A DNA stretch of 5,312 bases, taken from DASSBG01 sp035703755. Lineage in GTDB: Bacteria; Pseudomonadota; Gammaproteobacteria; Xanthomonadales; Rhodanobacteraceae. The notes beneath the pieces are model-generated. The model saw nothing but the letters and a program-made list of their open reading frames with translations, searched no databases and was not told the DNA's origin. Numbering within the stretch: position 1 is the stretch's first letter; every line of letters begins with the position of its first letter. The translations under genes were made by a program, and so were the position numbers. The stretch spans positions 1 to 5,312 of the forward strand of contig DASSXP010000294.1 of assembly GCA_035703755.1 (NCBI GenBank), written 5' to 3'. Shown piece after piece: positions 1 through 5,312 of this stretch.

Positions 1-170
1 CCTTGTCGCAACGCGTGGCGTTGGCGGACATCAAGCCCGTCGAGCTGGCCCGGACCACACTGGGCAGCGCGCTGGATGCCGACACGACCGCGGCCATCCG
101 TCGCGCCGAATCCGTGCAGCAGGCGGTGGCGACCTTGTTCGCCTGTCCGGCATTTCAGTGGAGGGCATGA
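1..170 (+). CDS. DUF1800 family protein, C-terminal end (partial, 5' end outside window)
   Basis: An open frame enters from the left edge (first full codon at base 3) and stops at TGA 168-170, giving the last 55 residues. The tail has features I associate with DUF1800 C-termini: a Leu-Gly segment (TLGSALDADT), an acidic/Ala helix with RRAESVQQAVA, and the terminal LFACPAFQWR, which resembles the usual 'LLxSPEFQ' ending. The assignment is strengthened by the DUF1501 gene that begins one base after the stop, because DUF1800 and DUF1501 genes are repeatedly found as an adjacent pair. DUF1800 proteins are usually several hundred residues long and probably exported; no enzymatic activity is firmly assigned. 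Only the tail is visible, so the N-terminal signal and main domain cannot be checked. I am fairly sure of the reading frame and moderately sure of the family. Confidence 0.75.
   Translation, partial: LSQRVALADIKPVELARTTLGSALDADTTAAIRRAESVQQAVATLFACPAFQWRA
160..165 (+). promoter_or_regulatory. Ribosome binding site of the DUF1501 gene
   Basis: GGAGGG lies six bases before the ATG at 172, within the last codons of the DUF1800 frame. It decides the start: the same frame is open back to an ATG at 76, but that ATG lies inside the DUF1800 coding sequence, and only the ATG at 172 places a twin-arginine motif at the very N-terminus. The stop at 168-170 and the start at 172 are close enough for ribosomes to reinitiate, so the two proteins are probably translationally coupled. 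Confidence 0.75.
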
Positions 171-171
171 G

Positions 172-1401
172 ATGACCATCACACGCCGACATTTTCTGGG
201 TAGCACCTTGGCGGCCGCTGGCGCCTTGGTGTTGTGGCCGCGCTTGACGGTGGCGGCGACCGGCGCCGACGCGCGTTTCGTGTTCGTGCTGTTGCGCGGC
301 GGCCTCGACGGCTTGGAGGCGGTACCGCCGTGGGGCGATCCCGGCTATGCCGCCATCCGCGGTGCACTGGCGCTGTCGCCCGCCGGTGCCGCCGCCGGAG
401 CCAAAGCGGCGCACAAGCTCGATGCCACCTTCGCCTTGCATCCCGCGTTGGCGTATGCCGCCGAACTGTACGCGGCCGGCGAATTCATGCCGTTGGTGGC
501 TGCCGCGCCACCGTATTGGGGGCGCTCCCACTTCGACGCACAAGACTGCGTCGAGAACGGCACTGGCGCACCGCATGGCGCGCAGACGGGCTGGCTCAAT
601 CGCTGTGTGGCGGCGTTGCCGGGCGCCCGTGGACTCGCGGTGGCCAGTGTGATGCCACTGTGCATGCGCGGCCCGGCCCGCGTCGACGCCTGGTCGCCGC
701 CGCTGCCGACCGCGGTCAGTCCGGTGTGGCTGCAACGCTTGCAACCCTTGTATGCCGCCGATCCCGCCTTGCGTGGCGCATTCGAACAGGCGCTGGCGGC
801 GCAATCGGCGGACACCACGATGGCATTGCGCCACGGCATGGCCAGCGCACGCGGAACGCGCGGACAATTGCCCATGCTGCTGGCGGCGGCGGGTGGCTTC
901 ATGGGCAAACCGGATGGCTCCCGCATTGCCTTCGTCGAGGACAGCGGCTGGGACACGCATGCCAACGAGGCGGCGATCCTCCGCCGCAAGCTGGCCGAAC
1001 TGGACGCGGGTCTCAAGGCCTGCCGCGATGCCATCGGCGATGCATGGCATCGCACGGTGATGGTGATCGCCACCGAGTTCGGACGCACCGCGGCGATCAA
1101 CGGCACCGGCGGCACCGATCACGGCACGGGTGGCATGCTGTTTTTGGCCGGTGGCGCGATTGCTGGCGGTCGCGTGGCCGGCAATTGGCCGGGCATCGGT
1201 CGGCGCGCGCTCTACCAGGGCCGGGATCTGCACGCCACCACCGATCTGCGCGCGGTATTCAAGGGCGTCTTGTCGGCGCACCTCGGCGTGGCCGAAGCGG
1301 CGCTGGAAACAGCGGTCTTTCCCGGCAGCAAGCAAGTTCGGATGCTCGAAGGATTGGTGGCGACCAGATCGAAGTCAGCACGGATGACAGCCGTCACTTG
1401 A
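172..1401 (+). CDS. DUF1501 family protein with Tat signal peptide
   Basis: The product has 409 residues. The N-terminus is a clear twin-arginine signal: RRHFLG at residues 5-10, a hydrophobic Ala/Leu stretch at about 11-22, and a plausible cleavage site after VAA (27-29). The protein is therefore predicted to fold in the cytoplasm and be exported to the periplasm or beyond. Family landmarks in order are LLRGGLDGLEAV (40-51), the HPAL segment (90-93), GRSHFDAQDCVENG (117-130), EDSGWDTHANE (256-266), ATEFGRT (300-306) and GTDHGTGG (314-321). DUF1501 is related to the alkaline phosphatase/sulfatase-like fold; Asp and His residues in the FDAQD, WDTH and TDHG motifs are candidate metal ligands, which is inference. 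The substrate is unknown. It follows the DUF1800 gene by one base, so the two probably share an mRNA and a process. The length suits a single-domain member and no frameshift is seen. Confidence 0.9.
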   Translation: MTITRRHFLGSTLAAAGALVLWPRLTVAATGADARFVFVLLRGGLDGLEAVPPWGDPGYAAIRGALALSPAGAAAGAKAAHKLDATFALHPALAYAAELYAAGEFMPLVAAAPPYWGRSHFDAQDCVENGTGAPHGAQTGWLNRCVAALPGARGLAVASVMPLCMRGPARVDAWSPPLPTAVSPVWLQRLQPLYAADPALRGAFEQALAAQSADTTMALRHGMASARGTRGQLPMLLAAAGGFMGKPDGSRIAFVEDSGWDTHANEAAILRRKLAELDAGLKACRDAIGDAWHRTVMVIATEFGRTAAINGTGGTDHGTGGMLFLAGGAIAGGRVAGNWPGIGRRALYQGRDLHATTDLRAVFKGVLSAHLGVAEAALETAVFPGSKQVRMLEGLVATRSKSARMTAVT

Positions 1402-1426
1402 CGCTCGCGATCCGGCCCGCGACAGT
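1398..1426 (+). promoter_or_regulatory. Candidate sigma70-type promoter for the DUF4870 gene
   Basis: TTGACG (1398-1403, five of six consensus bases) overlaps the stop codon of the DUF1501 gene. It is followed after exactly 17 bases by GACAGT (1421-1426, three of six). A transcript would begin near 1433, giving a leader of about 25 bases that contains the GGGAG ribosome site at 1447-1451. The spacing and -35 are good and the -10 is weak, so this is a suggestion only; read-through from the upstream pair is equally possible. Confidence 0.3.
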
Positions 1427-1457
1427 GGTGTCGTCATCCAATCGCCGGGAGTCGAAC

Positions 1458-1931
1458 ATGAGCGTGCCACCGGATTCCGTTCCGCCGCCGTCGCCCACAC
1501 CGCCGTCAGCGCCACCCACGCCGCCGCCGGCCGCACCGCCGTCCACCGAGCTCAGTGCGGTACCCGCCGAGCAACGCCAGTGGGCCATGTTCGCGCATCT
1601 GTCGGCCATTCTGGCGGCGGTGCTGACGATCAAGCTCGGTGGTCTGGGGTGTTTTCTCGGGCCGTTGGTGATCTGGCTCATCAAGCGCGACACCATGCCG
1701 TTCGTTGACGACCAGGGCAAGGAGGCGACTAACTTCAACATTACCGTGGCGATCGTGTTCCTGCTAATGTGGGTGTTTGCGTTCATGACCTTCGGGCTCG
1801 GCCTGCTGCTGACGGTACCGCTGTGGGTGTTGATTGCCTTGGCGGCTCTTGTCTTCACCGTGATCGCCGCAATCAAGTCCAACGAAGGCGTCAAGTACCG
1901 CTACCCGTTCACGCTGCGCCTGATCAAGTAG
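1458..1931 (+). CDS. DUF4870 (Tic20-like) small membrane protein with Pro-rich N-terminus
   Basis: The product has 157 residues. Residues 1-30 are half proline, with two PPP runs (9-11 and 22-24), and look like a disordered cytoplasmic tail. The rest matches the DUF4870 pattern: EQRQWAMFAHLSAI (38-51), GPLVIWLIKRD (68-78), PFVDDQGKEATNFNIT (81-96), and the ending AAIKSNEGVKYRYPFTLRLIK (137-157; AIK, YRYP and RxIK are typical). Hydrophobic segments lie at about 47-75, 94-112 and 114-138, so two to four membrane passes are likely in the inner membrane. The function is unknown; the family resembles Tic20 of chloroplast import but has no proven role in bacteria. GGGAG at 1447-1451 is six bases before the ATG, which supports this start; the frame is open much further upstream, but that part is a shadow of the DUF1501 gene. 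The N-terminal tail is the variable part of the family. Confidence 0.9.
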   Translation: MSVPPDSVPPPSPTPPSAPPTPPPAAPPSTELSAVPAEQRQWAMFAHLSAILAAVLTIKLGGLGCFLGPLVIWLIKRDTMPFVDDQGKEATNFNITVAIVFLLMWVFAFMTFGLGLLLTVPLWVLIALAALVFTVIAAIKSNEGVKYRYPFTLRLIK

Positions 1932-2041
1932 GCGCAGCGAAGCGACATCGGCGGGGGAGTGCGATGGCTGGCCGTCCGCGCCCCCGTTCGCGCTGCATGA
2001 AACGGCCTTGCCGGCGCTGCCTGGTTCACTCATCGGCTTGC

Positions 2042-2046
2042 AAGGA
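2042..2046 (+). promoter_or_regulatory. Ribosome binding site supporting a TTG start
   Basis: AAGGA lies eight bases before TTG 2055. The frame is open only from 2001 (TGA at 1998-2000) and contains no ATG or GTG before 2055, so TTG is the first usable start. The next in-frame ATG, at 2091, has no comparable purine-rich site before it. This favours the TTG start and a product of 165 rather than 153 residues. Confidence 0.5.
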
Positions 2047-2054
2047 ACACTTGC

Positions 2055-2552
2055 TTGAACTATCGCGCGGTCGTGCACATCCAGGTTGCCATGGCAATCG
2101 GCGTGGTGGCCGTGGTGGCGTGGTCCGGTTGCCGTCTGCCCCAGCCGGCCGCTGCTTCTCCAAGCGAGATTCTGCTCGGCGTGTCGTGGGCGTATGCCGT
2201 TCCGTTGGCTGCGGCGATCCTTTCCGTGATGTTCCAGCGTGCAGCATCCGCCGATGCCATTCTCGGCTACCGTGCGGCGCATTCCGGCAAAACGCTGAGG
2301 GACGCGGTTTTGCAGAACACCCTGGAGCAAACACTGCTGGGTGTTCTGGCTCTCGCCGCATTTGCGAGCCAGGCGCCATCTGCGCTTTTCGGCATACTGC
2401 CCGTTGCCGCATGGCTGTTCCTTGCCGGACGGATTCTTTTCGTTGCCGGGTACACGATTTCACCGATGTGGCGCTTCTTCGGCTTCTCGCTCAATTTTTA
2501 TGCAAGCCTTGCGCTGCTCGCGGGCGCTGCCTGGCTGTCGCTTGGCGGCTGA
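2055..2552 (+). CDS. MAPEG family integral membrane protein
   Basis: The product has 165 residues (153 if translation starts at ATG 2091). The diagnostic part is in the second half: QNTLEQ (87-92), a hydrophobic stretch, then GRILFVAGY (125-133) and a basic residue R140 before GFSLNF. The N..E spacing (N88, E91) and the later R..Y pair (R126, Y133) are hallmarks of MAPEG proteins, a family that includes microsomal glutathione transferases and eicosanoid-synthesis proteins as well as many uncharacterised bacterial members. Hydrophobic segments at about 6-24, 41-60, 92-131 (probably two passes) and 142-162 fit the four-helix inner-membrane topology. In the family, Arg and Glu of these motifs contact glutathione, but substrate and activity cannot be read from sequence here. 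Codon use looks slightly less GC-biased than in folC or dedD, an impression I have not measured. A short gap separates it from rlmH. Family call confident, start less so. Confidence 0.8.
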   Translation: MNYRAVVHIQVAMAIGVVAVVAWSGCRLPQPAAASPSEILLGVSWAYAVPLAAAILSVMFQRAASADAILGYRAAHSGKTLRDAVLQNTLEQTLLGVLALAAFASQAPSALFGILPVAAWLFLAGRILFVAGYTISPMWRFFGFSLNFYASLALLAGAAWLSLGG

Positions 2553-2617
2553 CAGCGTGCGCCGCCCGTCGGCGGACGTGCGACAATTTCGGCTTTCTTC
2601 AAGGCGGAAACCTGCCG

Positions 2618-3088
2618 ATGCACTCGCGCCTGATCGCTGTCGGCGACCGCATGCCCGCTTGGGTGGCCGACGGCTTTGCCGACTATCACAAGCGCCTGGC
2701 GCAGGCGTTGCCGCTGTTGCTGGTGGAACTCAAGCCGGGTTTGCGCGGCAAGGGACGCGACCCGGCGCGGGCGGTGGCGAGCGAGGGCGAGGCCGTGCTG
2801 GCGGCATTGCCACGCGATGCCCATGTGATTGCGCTGGATGGCCGTGGCGCGAACTGGTCCAGCGAGCAACTGGCCGAACAACTGGCGCAGTGGCGCATGC
2901 AGGGCCGCGATCTGGCGTTTCTGATCGGCGGCCCGGACGGCCACGCGGCACCGGTGCTGGCACGCGCCGCACAGCGTTGGTCGCTGGGACCCTTGACTCT
3001 GCCGCATATGCTGGTGCGGCTGCTGCTGATTGAACAACTGTATCGCGCCACCACCTTGCTGGCAGGTCACCCCTACCACCGCGCATGA
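2618..3088 (+). CDS. rlmH: 23S rRNA (pseudouridine(1915)-N3)-methyltransferase RlmH
   Basis: The product has 156 residues, against 155 in E. coli RlmH. RlmH is a SPOUT-fold, SAM-dependent enzyme that methylates N3 of pseudouridine 1915 in helix 69 of 23S rRNA, acting on the assembled 70S ribosome in the cytoplasm. Visible landmarks are the N-terminal LIAVGDRMPAWV (5-16), LDGRG (73-77), the SAM-binding loop FLIGGPDG (101-108), the knot segment SLGPLTLPHMLVR (122-134) with LIEQLYRA (137-144), and the invariant C-terminal HPYHR (151-155). All match the E. coli protein closely in order and spacing, so it appears complete and functional. ATG 2618 puts the conserved N-terminus at residue 1; the ribosome site is weak (GGAAA at 2606-2610). 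The frame is open for about 850 bases upstream, but that part overlaps other genes. The stop overlaps the folC start as ATGA (3085-3088), implying coupled translation. Confidence 0.96.
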   Translation: MHSRLIAVGDRMPAWVADGFADYHKRLAQALPLLLVELKPGLRGKGRDPARAVASEGEAVLAALPRDAHVIALDGRGANWSSEQLAEQLAQWRMQGRDLAFLIGGPDGHAAPVLARAAQRWSLGPLTLPHMLVRLLLIEQLYRATTLLAGHPYHRA

Positions 3089-4356
3089 ACCCGCAAACGC
3101 TCGCACAATGGCTGGAATACCAGCAGCATCAGCATCCCGCCGGCATTGCCTTGGGCCTCGACCGTGTCGCGGCCGTGTGGCAGCGTCTGGGTGCGCGGCG
3201 TCCGGCGCCTACGGTCATCACCGTGGGCGGAACCAACGGCAAGGGCACCACCGTGGCGATGCTGGAATCCATGCTGCGCGCGGCTGGGCAGCGCACGGGT
3301 GCCTATACGTCGCCGCATCTGGTTCGCTACACCGAGCGCCTGCGGATTGATGGTCAGGAGTGCCCGGATGCGGACTGGATTGCCGTGTTTGCACGCGTCG
3401 AGGCGGCGCGCGCCGAGCTGCCGCTGACCTATTTCGAGTTTGGCACCCTGGCCGCGTTGGAATTGATGGCCGATGCCGGCATCGACGTGGCCTTGCTCGA
3501 AGTCGGGCTGGGCGGTCGCCTGGATGCCGTCAATCTGGTCGCTGCGGATGCCGCCATCGTGGTCAGCGTGGACCTTGACCACATGGAATATCTCGGCCGC
3601 GACCGTGACCAGATCGGGCGCGAGAAGGCCGGCATTTTTCGTGCCGGGCGAGCGGCCATCCTGGGTGACCGTGAGCCGCCAGCGGGCTTGCTGGACGCCG
3701 CGCGCGAACGTGCAGCGGATGTGCGGCGGATCGGGGTGGATTTCGACCTGGTGGCCAACGCCCCCGTTTTGCGCTGGCGGGCCGGCGCGGTGACGCTGGA
3801 TGTGCCCACCGCCGCGCTGGACGCGCCGGGGCGCCGTGACAATGCCGCGGTGGCGCTGGCCGCCTTGCACGCGCTGACGGCGCGGCTCGGTTGGCCGGTG
3901 GCGGATTACCAGCGCGGGCTGGCCGAGTTCACGGTGCCGGCCCGCGTGCAGCGGTTTGCCGGCCCACCCGAGGTCATCGTCGATGTGGCGCACAACCCGC
4001 ACGCGGCCCGCGCACTGGCGGGATGGCTGCGGGCGCATCCGCTGGCTGGGCGCACGCTGGCGGTATTCAGCGCACTGGCGGACAAGGATATTCCGGCAAT
4101 TGCCGCCATCCTTGGCGCGCACATCGCCCGCTGGCACCTGTGCGCGTTGACCGACGCCGGGGCGCGTGGGCTTGCTGCCGATGCCGTGGCCGCGCGCGTG
4201 CGGCAGGGCTGGCCGACGGCGGACATCGTGCTGCACGGGCCGCCCGCGGCGGCCTTGGCCGCGGCCCAGGCTGAGGCCTTGCCCGGCGATCGGGTGCTGG
4301 CATTTGGCTCTTTCCATCTCGCCGGTTCAGTTCTGCCGCGGCTGGGGCCGCTATAA
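3085..4356 (+). CDS. folC: Bifunctional dihydrofolate synthase / folylpolyglutamate synthase FolC
   Basis: The product has 423 residues, close to E. coli FolC. The enzyme joins glutamate to dihydropteroate to make dihydrofolate and adds further glutamates to folates, using ATP, in the cytoplasm. It is a Mur-ligase relative. Motifs in order: P-loop VGGTNGKGTT (47-56); SPHLVRYTERLRIDG (76-90), the loop tied to dihydropteroate binding in E. coli; LLEVGLGGRLDAVN (137-150), with the catalytic-site Glu139; DHMEYLG (165-171); REKAGIFR (179-186), where K181 is the equivalent of the carbamylated lysine; PARVQR (285-290); DVAHNPHAA (300-308), linking to the C-terminal domain; FSALADKD (328-335); and FGSFHLAG (407-414). 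Keeping the E. coli-like SPHLVRYTER loop supports the dual activity rather than FPGS alone. The start overlaps the rlmH stop (ATGA); no strong ribosome site precedes it, as expected for coupled translation. The dedD gene follows, which is the usual gammaproteobacterial order. Confidence 0.97.
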   Translation: MNPQTLAQWLEYQQHQHPAGIALGLDRVAAVWQRLGARRPAPTVITVGGTNGKGTTVAMLESMLRAAGQRTGAYTSPHLVRYTERLRIDGQECPDADWIAVFARVEAARAELPLTYFEFGTLAALELMADAGIDVALLEVGLGGRLDAVNLVAADAAIVVSVDLDHMEYLGRDRDQIGREKAGIFRAGRAAILGDREPPAGLLDAARERAADVRRIGVDFDLVANAPVLRWRAGAVTLDVPTAALDAPGRRDNAAVALAALHALTARLGWPVADYQRGLAEFTVPARVQRFAGPPEVIVDVAHNPHAARALAGWLRAHPLAGRTLAVFSALADKDIPAIAAILGAHIARWHLCALTDAGARGLAADAVAARVRQGWPTADIVLHGPPAAALAAAQAEALPGDRVLAFGSFHLAGSVLPRLGPL

Positions 4357-4357
4357 T
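4352..4357 (+). promoter_or_regulatory. Candidate -10 box for the dedD-like gene
   Basis: TATAAT, an exact sigma70 -10 consensus, spans the folC stop codon (TAA 4354-4356). In such GC-rich DNA a perfect hexamer is uncommon by chance. A transcript from it would start near 4364, leaving about 24 bases before the ATG at 4388, including GAGG at 4377-4380. No convincing -35 lies 16-18 bases upstream (AGTTCT at 17 bases; TTCAGT is 20 bases away), and there is no extended TGn, so the call is tentative. It would give dedD expression independent of rlmH-folC. Confidence 0.4.
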
Positions 4358-4387
4358 CCGCGCTTGCATAGCTTGCGAGGCGCGTCG

Positions 4388-5312
4388 ATGGAGCCTGCAC
4401 TGAAACAGCGACTGCTGGGCGCCGCCGTTCTGGTTGCGCTGGCAGTCATTTTTTTGCCCATGTTCTTTTCCGGTCCGCCGCCCAAGACGGACGCGCAACA
4501 GAGCCTTAGCCTGGATATTCCGCCCGCGCCGGATGTGAAGATGGAAAGCCGCGTCTATGCCTTGCCGCCGGCGGGCAGCGGCAGCGTGGCGTCGCGTACC
4601 GCGAGCCCGGCGCCTGAACCGATGGCGGAGCCGGCACCGGCCAGCCCGTCGAGTGCGGCCACGGTGGCGCTGGCCGCGTCCGCGAACACCGCGTCAGCGG
4701 TGCCCACACCAGCACCGGCCAAGCCGGAGGTGAGCGTGCCGGTGGCGGCTCCCAAGCCCAAACCCGCTGCGCCCGCGGCGACTGCGGCAGCGGCGGACAC
4801 GACTGTCGCCTATCTGGTCAGCTTGGGCGTGTACGCGGATCGCGGCAACGCCGAAGCGCGGCTGGCCGAGGTGCGCAAGCTCGGTTACAAGGCCCACCTT
4901 GAACAGGTGCCGATCAACGGCAAGCCGGCCACCGGGGTTCGGGTTGGCCCGTTCGCGGGTCGCGCCAGCGCGGAAACGGCGCGGCTCAAATTGCAGGATG
5001 CCATCCACGGCGCCAAGCCGGCGCTGGTCGCGGTGGCGCAGAGCGCGGCGCCTGCCGCGCCGGACGCCAAGGCGCCCACCCGCAAGGCAGCCTCCGCCGG
5101 CTGGGCGGTGCAATTGGCCGCCTTGCGCAGCCGCGCCGACGCGCTGGCGATGAAAAACCGCGTGCATGCGGCCGGGTTCGATGCGTTCGTCGATGACACC
5201 CGTGGCGCCGATGGCACCTGGTGGCGGGTTCGCGTGGGGCCGCGCGCGGAACGCGCCGGGGCCGACAAGCTGGCGGCGCAGATCAAGGCCAAGCTGCACA
5301 TGATCGCGATCG
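4388..5312 (+). CDS. dedD: DedD-like SPOR-domain protein with two SPOR repeats (partial, 3' end outside window)
   Basis: An open frame runs from ATG 4388 to the window edge (308 complete codons) with no stop. GAGG at 4377-4380 is seven bases before the ATG. Residues 1-8 are short and basic, 9-28 form one hydrophobic segment (LLGAAVLVALAVIFLPMFF), and 29-136 form an Ala/Pro-rich linker, so the protein is anchored in the inner membrane with its body in the periplasm. Two SPOR domains follow: about 139-216 (YLVSLGVYADRGNAEARL, then GVRVGPFAGR) and 238-308+ (WAVQLAALRSRADALAMK, then WWRVRVGPRAER). SPOR domains bind denuded peptidoglycan glycan strands at the septum; E. coli DedD is a non-essential division protein with a single SPOR domain and is encoded directly after folC. 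Position, anchor and domains support the name; the doubled SPOR region makes this longer than the E. coli protein. The C-terminus should lie close beyond the window. Confidence 0.88.
   Translation, partial: MEPALKQRLLGAAVLVALAVIFLPMFFSGPPPKTDAQQSLSLDIPPAPDVKMESRVYALPPAGSGSVASRTASPAPEPMAEPAPASPSSAATVALAASANTASAVPTPAPAKPEVSVPVAAPKPKPAAPAATAAAADTTVAYLVSLGVYADRGNAEARLAEVRKLGYKAHLEQVPINGKPATGVRVGPFAGRASAETARLKLQDAIHGAKPALVAVAQSAAPAAPDAKAPTRKAASAGWAVQLAALRSRADALAMKNRVHAAGFDAFVDDTRGADGTWWRVRVGPRAERAGADKLAAQIKAKLHMIAI

Noticed and set aside
76..171. Upstream ATG at 76 as the start of the DUF1501 gene
   Set aside because: It would add 32 residues ahead of the Tat motif and overlap the DUF1800 tail. 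The ATG at 172 has GGAGGG at the right distance and puts RRHFLG at the N-terminus.
31..1335. 434-codon open frame on the - strand opposite the DUF1501 gene
   Set aside because: It is Arg/Gly/Gln-rich with no recognisable domain and lies opposite a gene with clear family motifs. Long antisense frames are expected in high-GC DNA.
234..1457. Long in-frame extension upstream of the DUF4870 start
   Set aside because: It translates to Arg-rich sequence without motifs and overlaps the DUF1501 gene in another frame. The GGGAG site before ATG 1458 and the family match support the short protein.
1951..2058. Third frame through the gap ending at TGA 2056-2058 (readable as ...PFALHETALPALPGS...)
   Set aside because: It looks protein-like by eye, but it has no start codon with a ribosome site, is only a few dozen codons long and matches nothing I recognise.
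2562..2575. CCGCC-CGTC-GGCGG hairpin after the MAPEG stop, with GACAAT at 2582-2587 as a possible terminator or promoter before rlmH
   Set aside because: The stem is only five base pairs and no T-run follows it. GACAAT has no -35 partner at 16-18 bases. Such GC inverted repeats arise easily by chance here.
1964..2617. N-terminal extension of RlmH, or a separate gene starting at ATG 1964
   Set aside because: The translation is Cys/Arg-rich and unlike any RlmH, it overlaps the MAPEG gene, and RlmH aligned from ATG 2618 already has its full normal length. It is kept only as a low-interest observation about the gap before the MAPEG gene.
3073..4317. 414-codon open frame on the - strand opposite folC
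   Set aside because: The composition is that of a reverse-frame shadow (Arg, Gln, His and Gly rich), there are no motifs, and it is fully covered by the certain folC gene.
1..5312. Mobile element, CRISPR, toxin-antitoxin, defence or RNA gene
   Set aside because: I saw no terminal repeats, spaced repeats, transposase or nuclease motifs, or tRNA/rRNA-like segments. The window is explained by ordinary chromosomal genes.

Overview
The window is a continuous, high-G+C stretch of bacterial chromosome. All seven genes I can support are on the + strand. The order folC then a DedD-type SPOR gene, the GC-rich codon use and the close match of RlmH and FolC motifs to the E. coli proteins point to a gammaproteobacterium. 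My best guess is the Xanthomonadales (Xanthomonadaceae/Rhodanobacteraceae); that placement is inference, and a high-GC betaproteobacterium is not excluded.

Layout. (1) 1-1401: the C-terminal end of a DUF1800 protein, then a complete Tat-exported DUF1501 protein one base downstream. This is a recurrent two-gene export module with no settled function. (2) 1458-1931: a small DUF4870 (Tic20-like) membrane protein with a strongly proline-rich N-terminus. (3) 2055-2552: a MAPEG-family membrane protein that appears to start at TTG. (4) 2618-4356: rlmH (23S rRNA pseudouridine-1915 N3-methyltransferase), whose stop codon overlaps the start of folC (dihydrofolate/folylpolyglutamate synthase) as ATGA. 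(5) 4388 to the window end: a DedD-like protein with one N-terminal membrane anchor, an Ala/Pro-rich linker and two SPOR domains, cut by the window edge.

The genes probably form several short transcription units: DUF1800-DUF1501; DUF4870 (candidate promoter over the preceding stop codon); MAPEG, with rlmH-folC following; and dedD, which may have its own promoter because an exact TATAAT lies over the folC stop codon. The rlmH-folC pair is translationally coupled. Both serve basic growth functions (ribosome modification, one-carbon metabolism), and DedD acts in division, but I see no direct biochemical link between them.

I found no RNA genes, mobile elements, CRISPR arrays or long repeats, and no gap between genes exceeds about 125 bases. 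I did not find a clearly new system. The points most worth a second look are the uncharacterised DUF1800/DUF1501 pair, rlmH in the place where accD usually precedes folC, the tandem SPOR architecture, and the short region around 1932-2054 where start signals compete.
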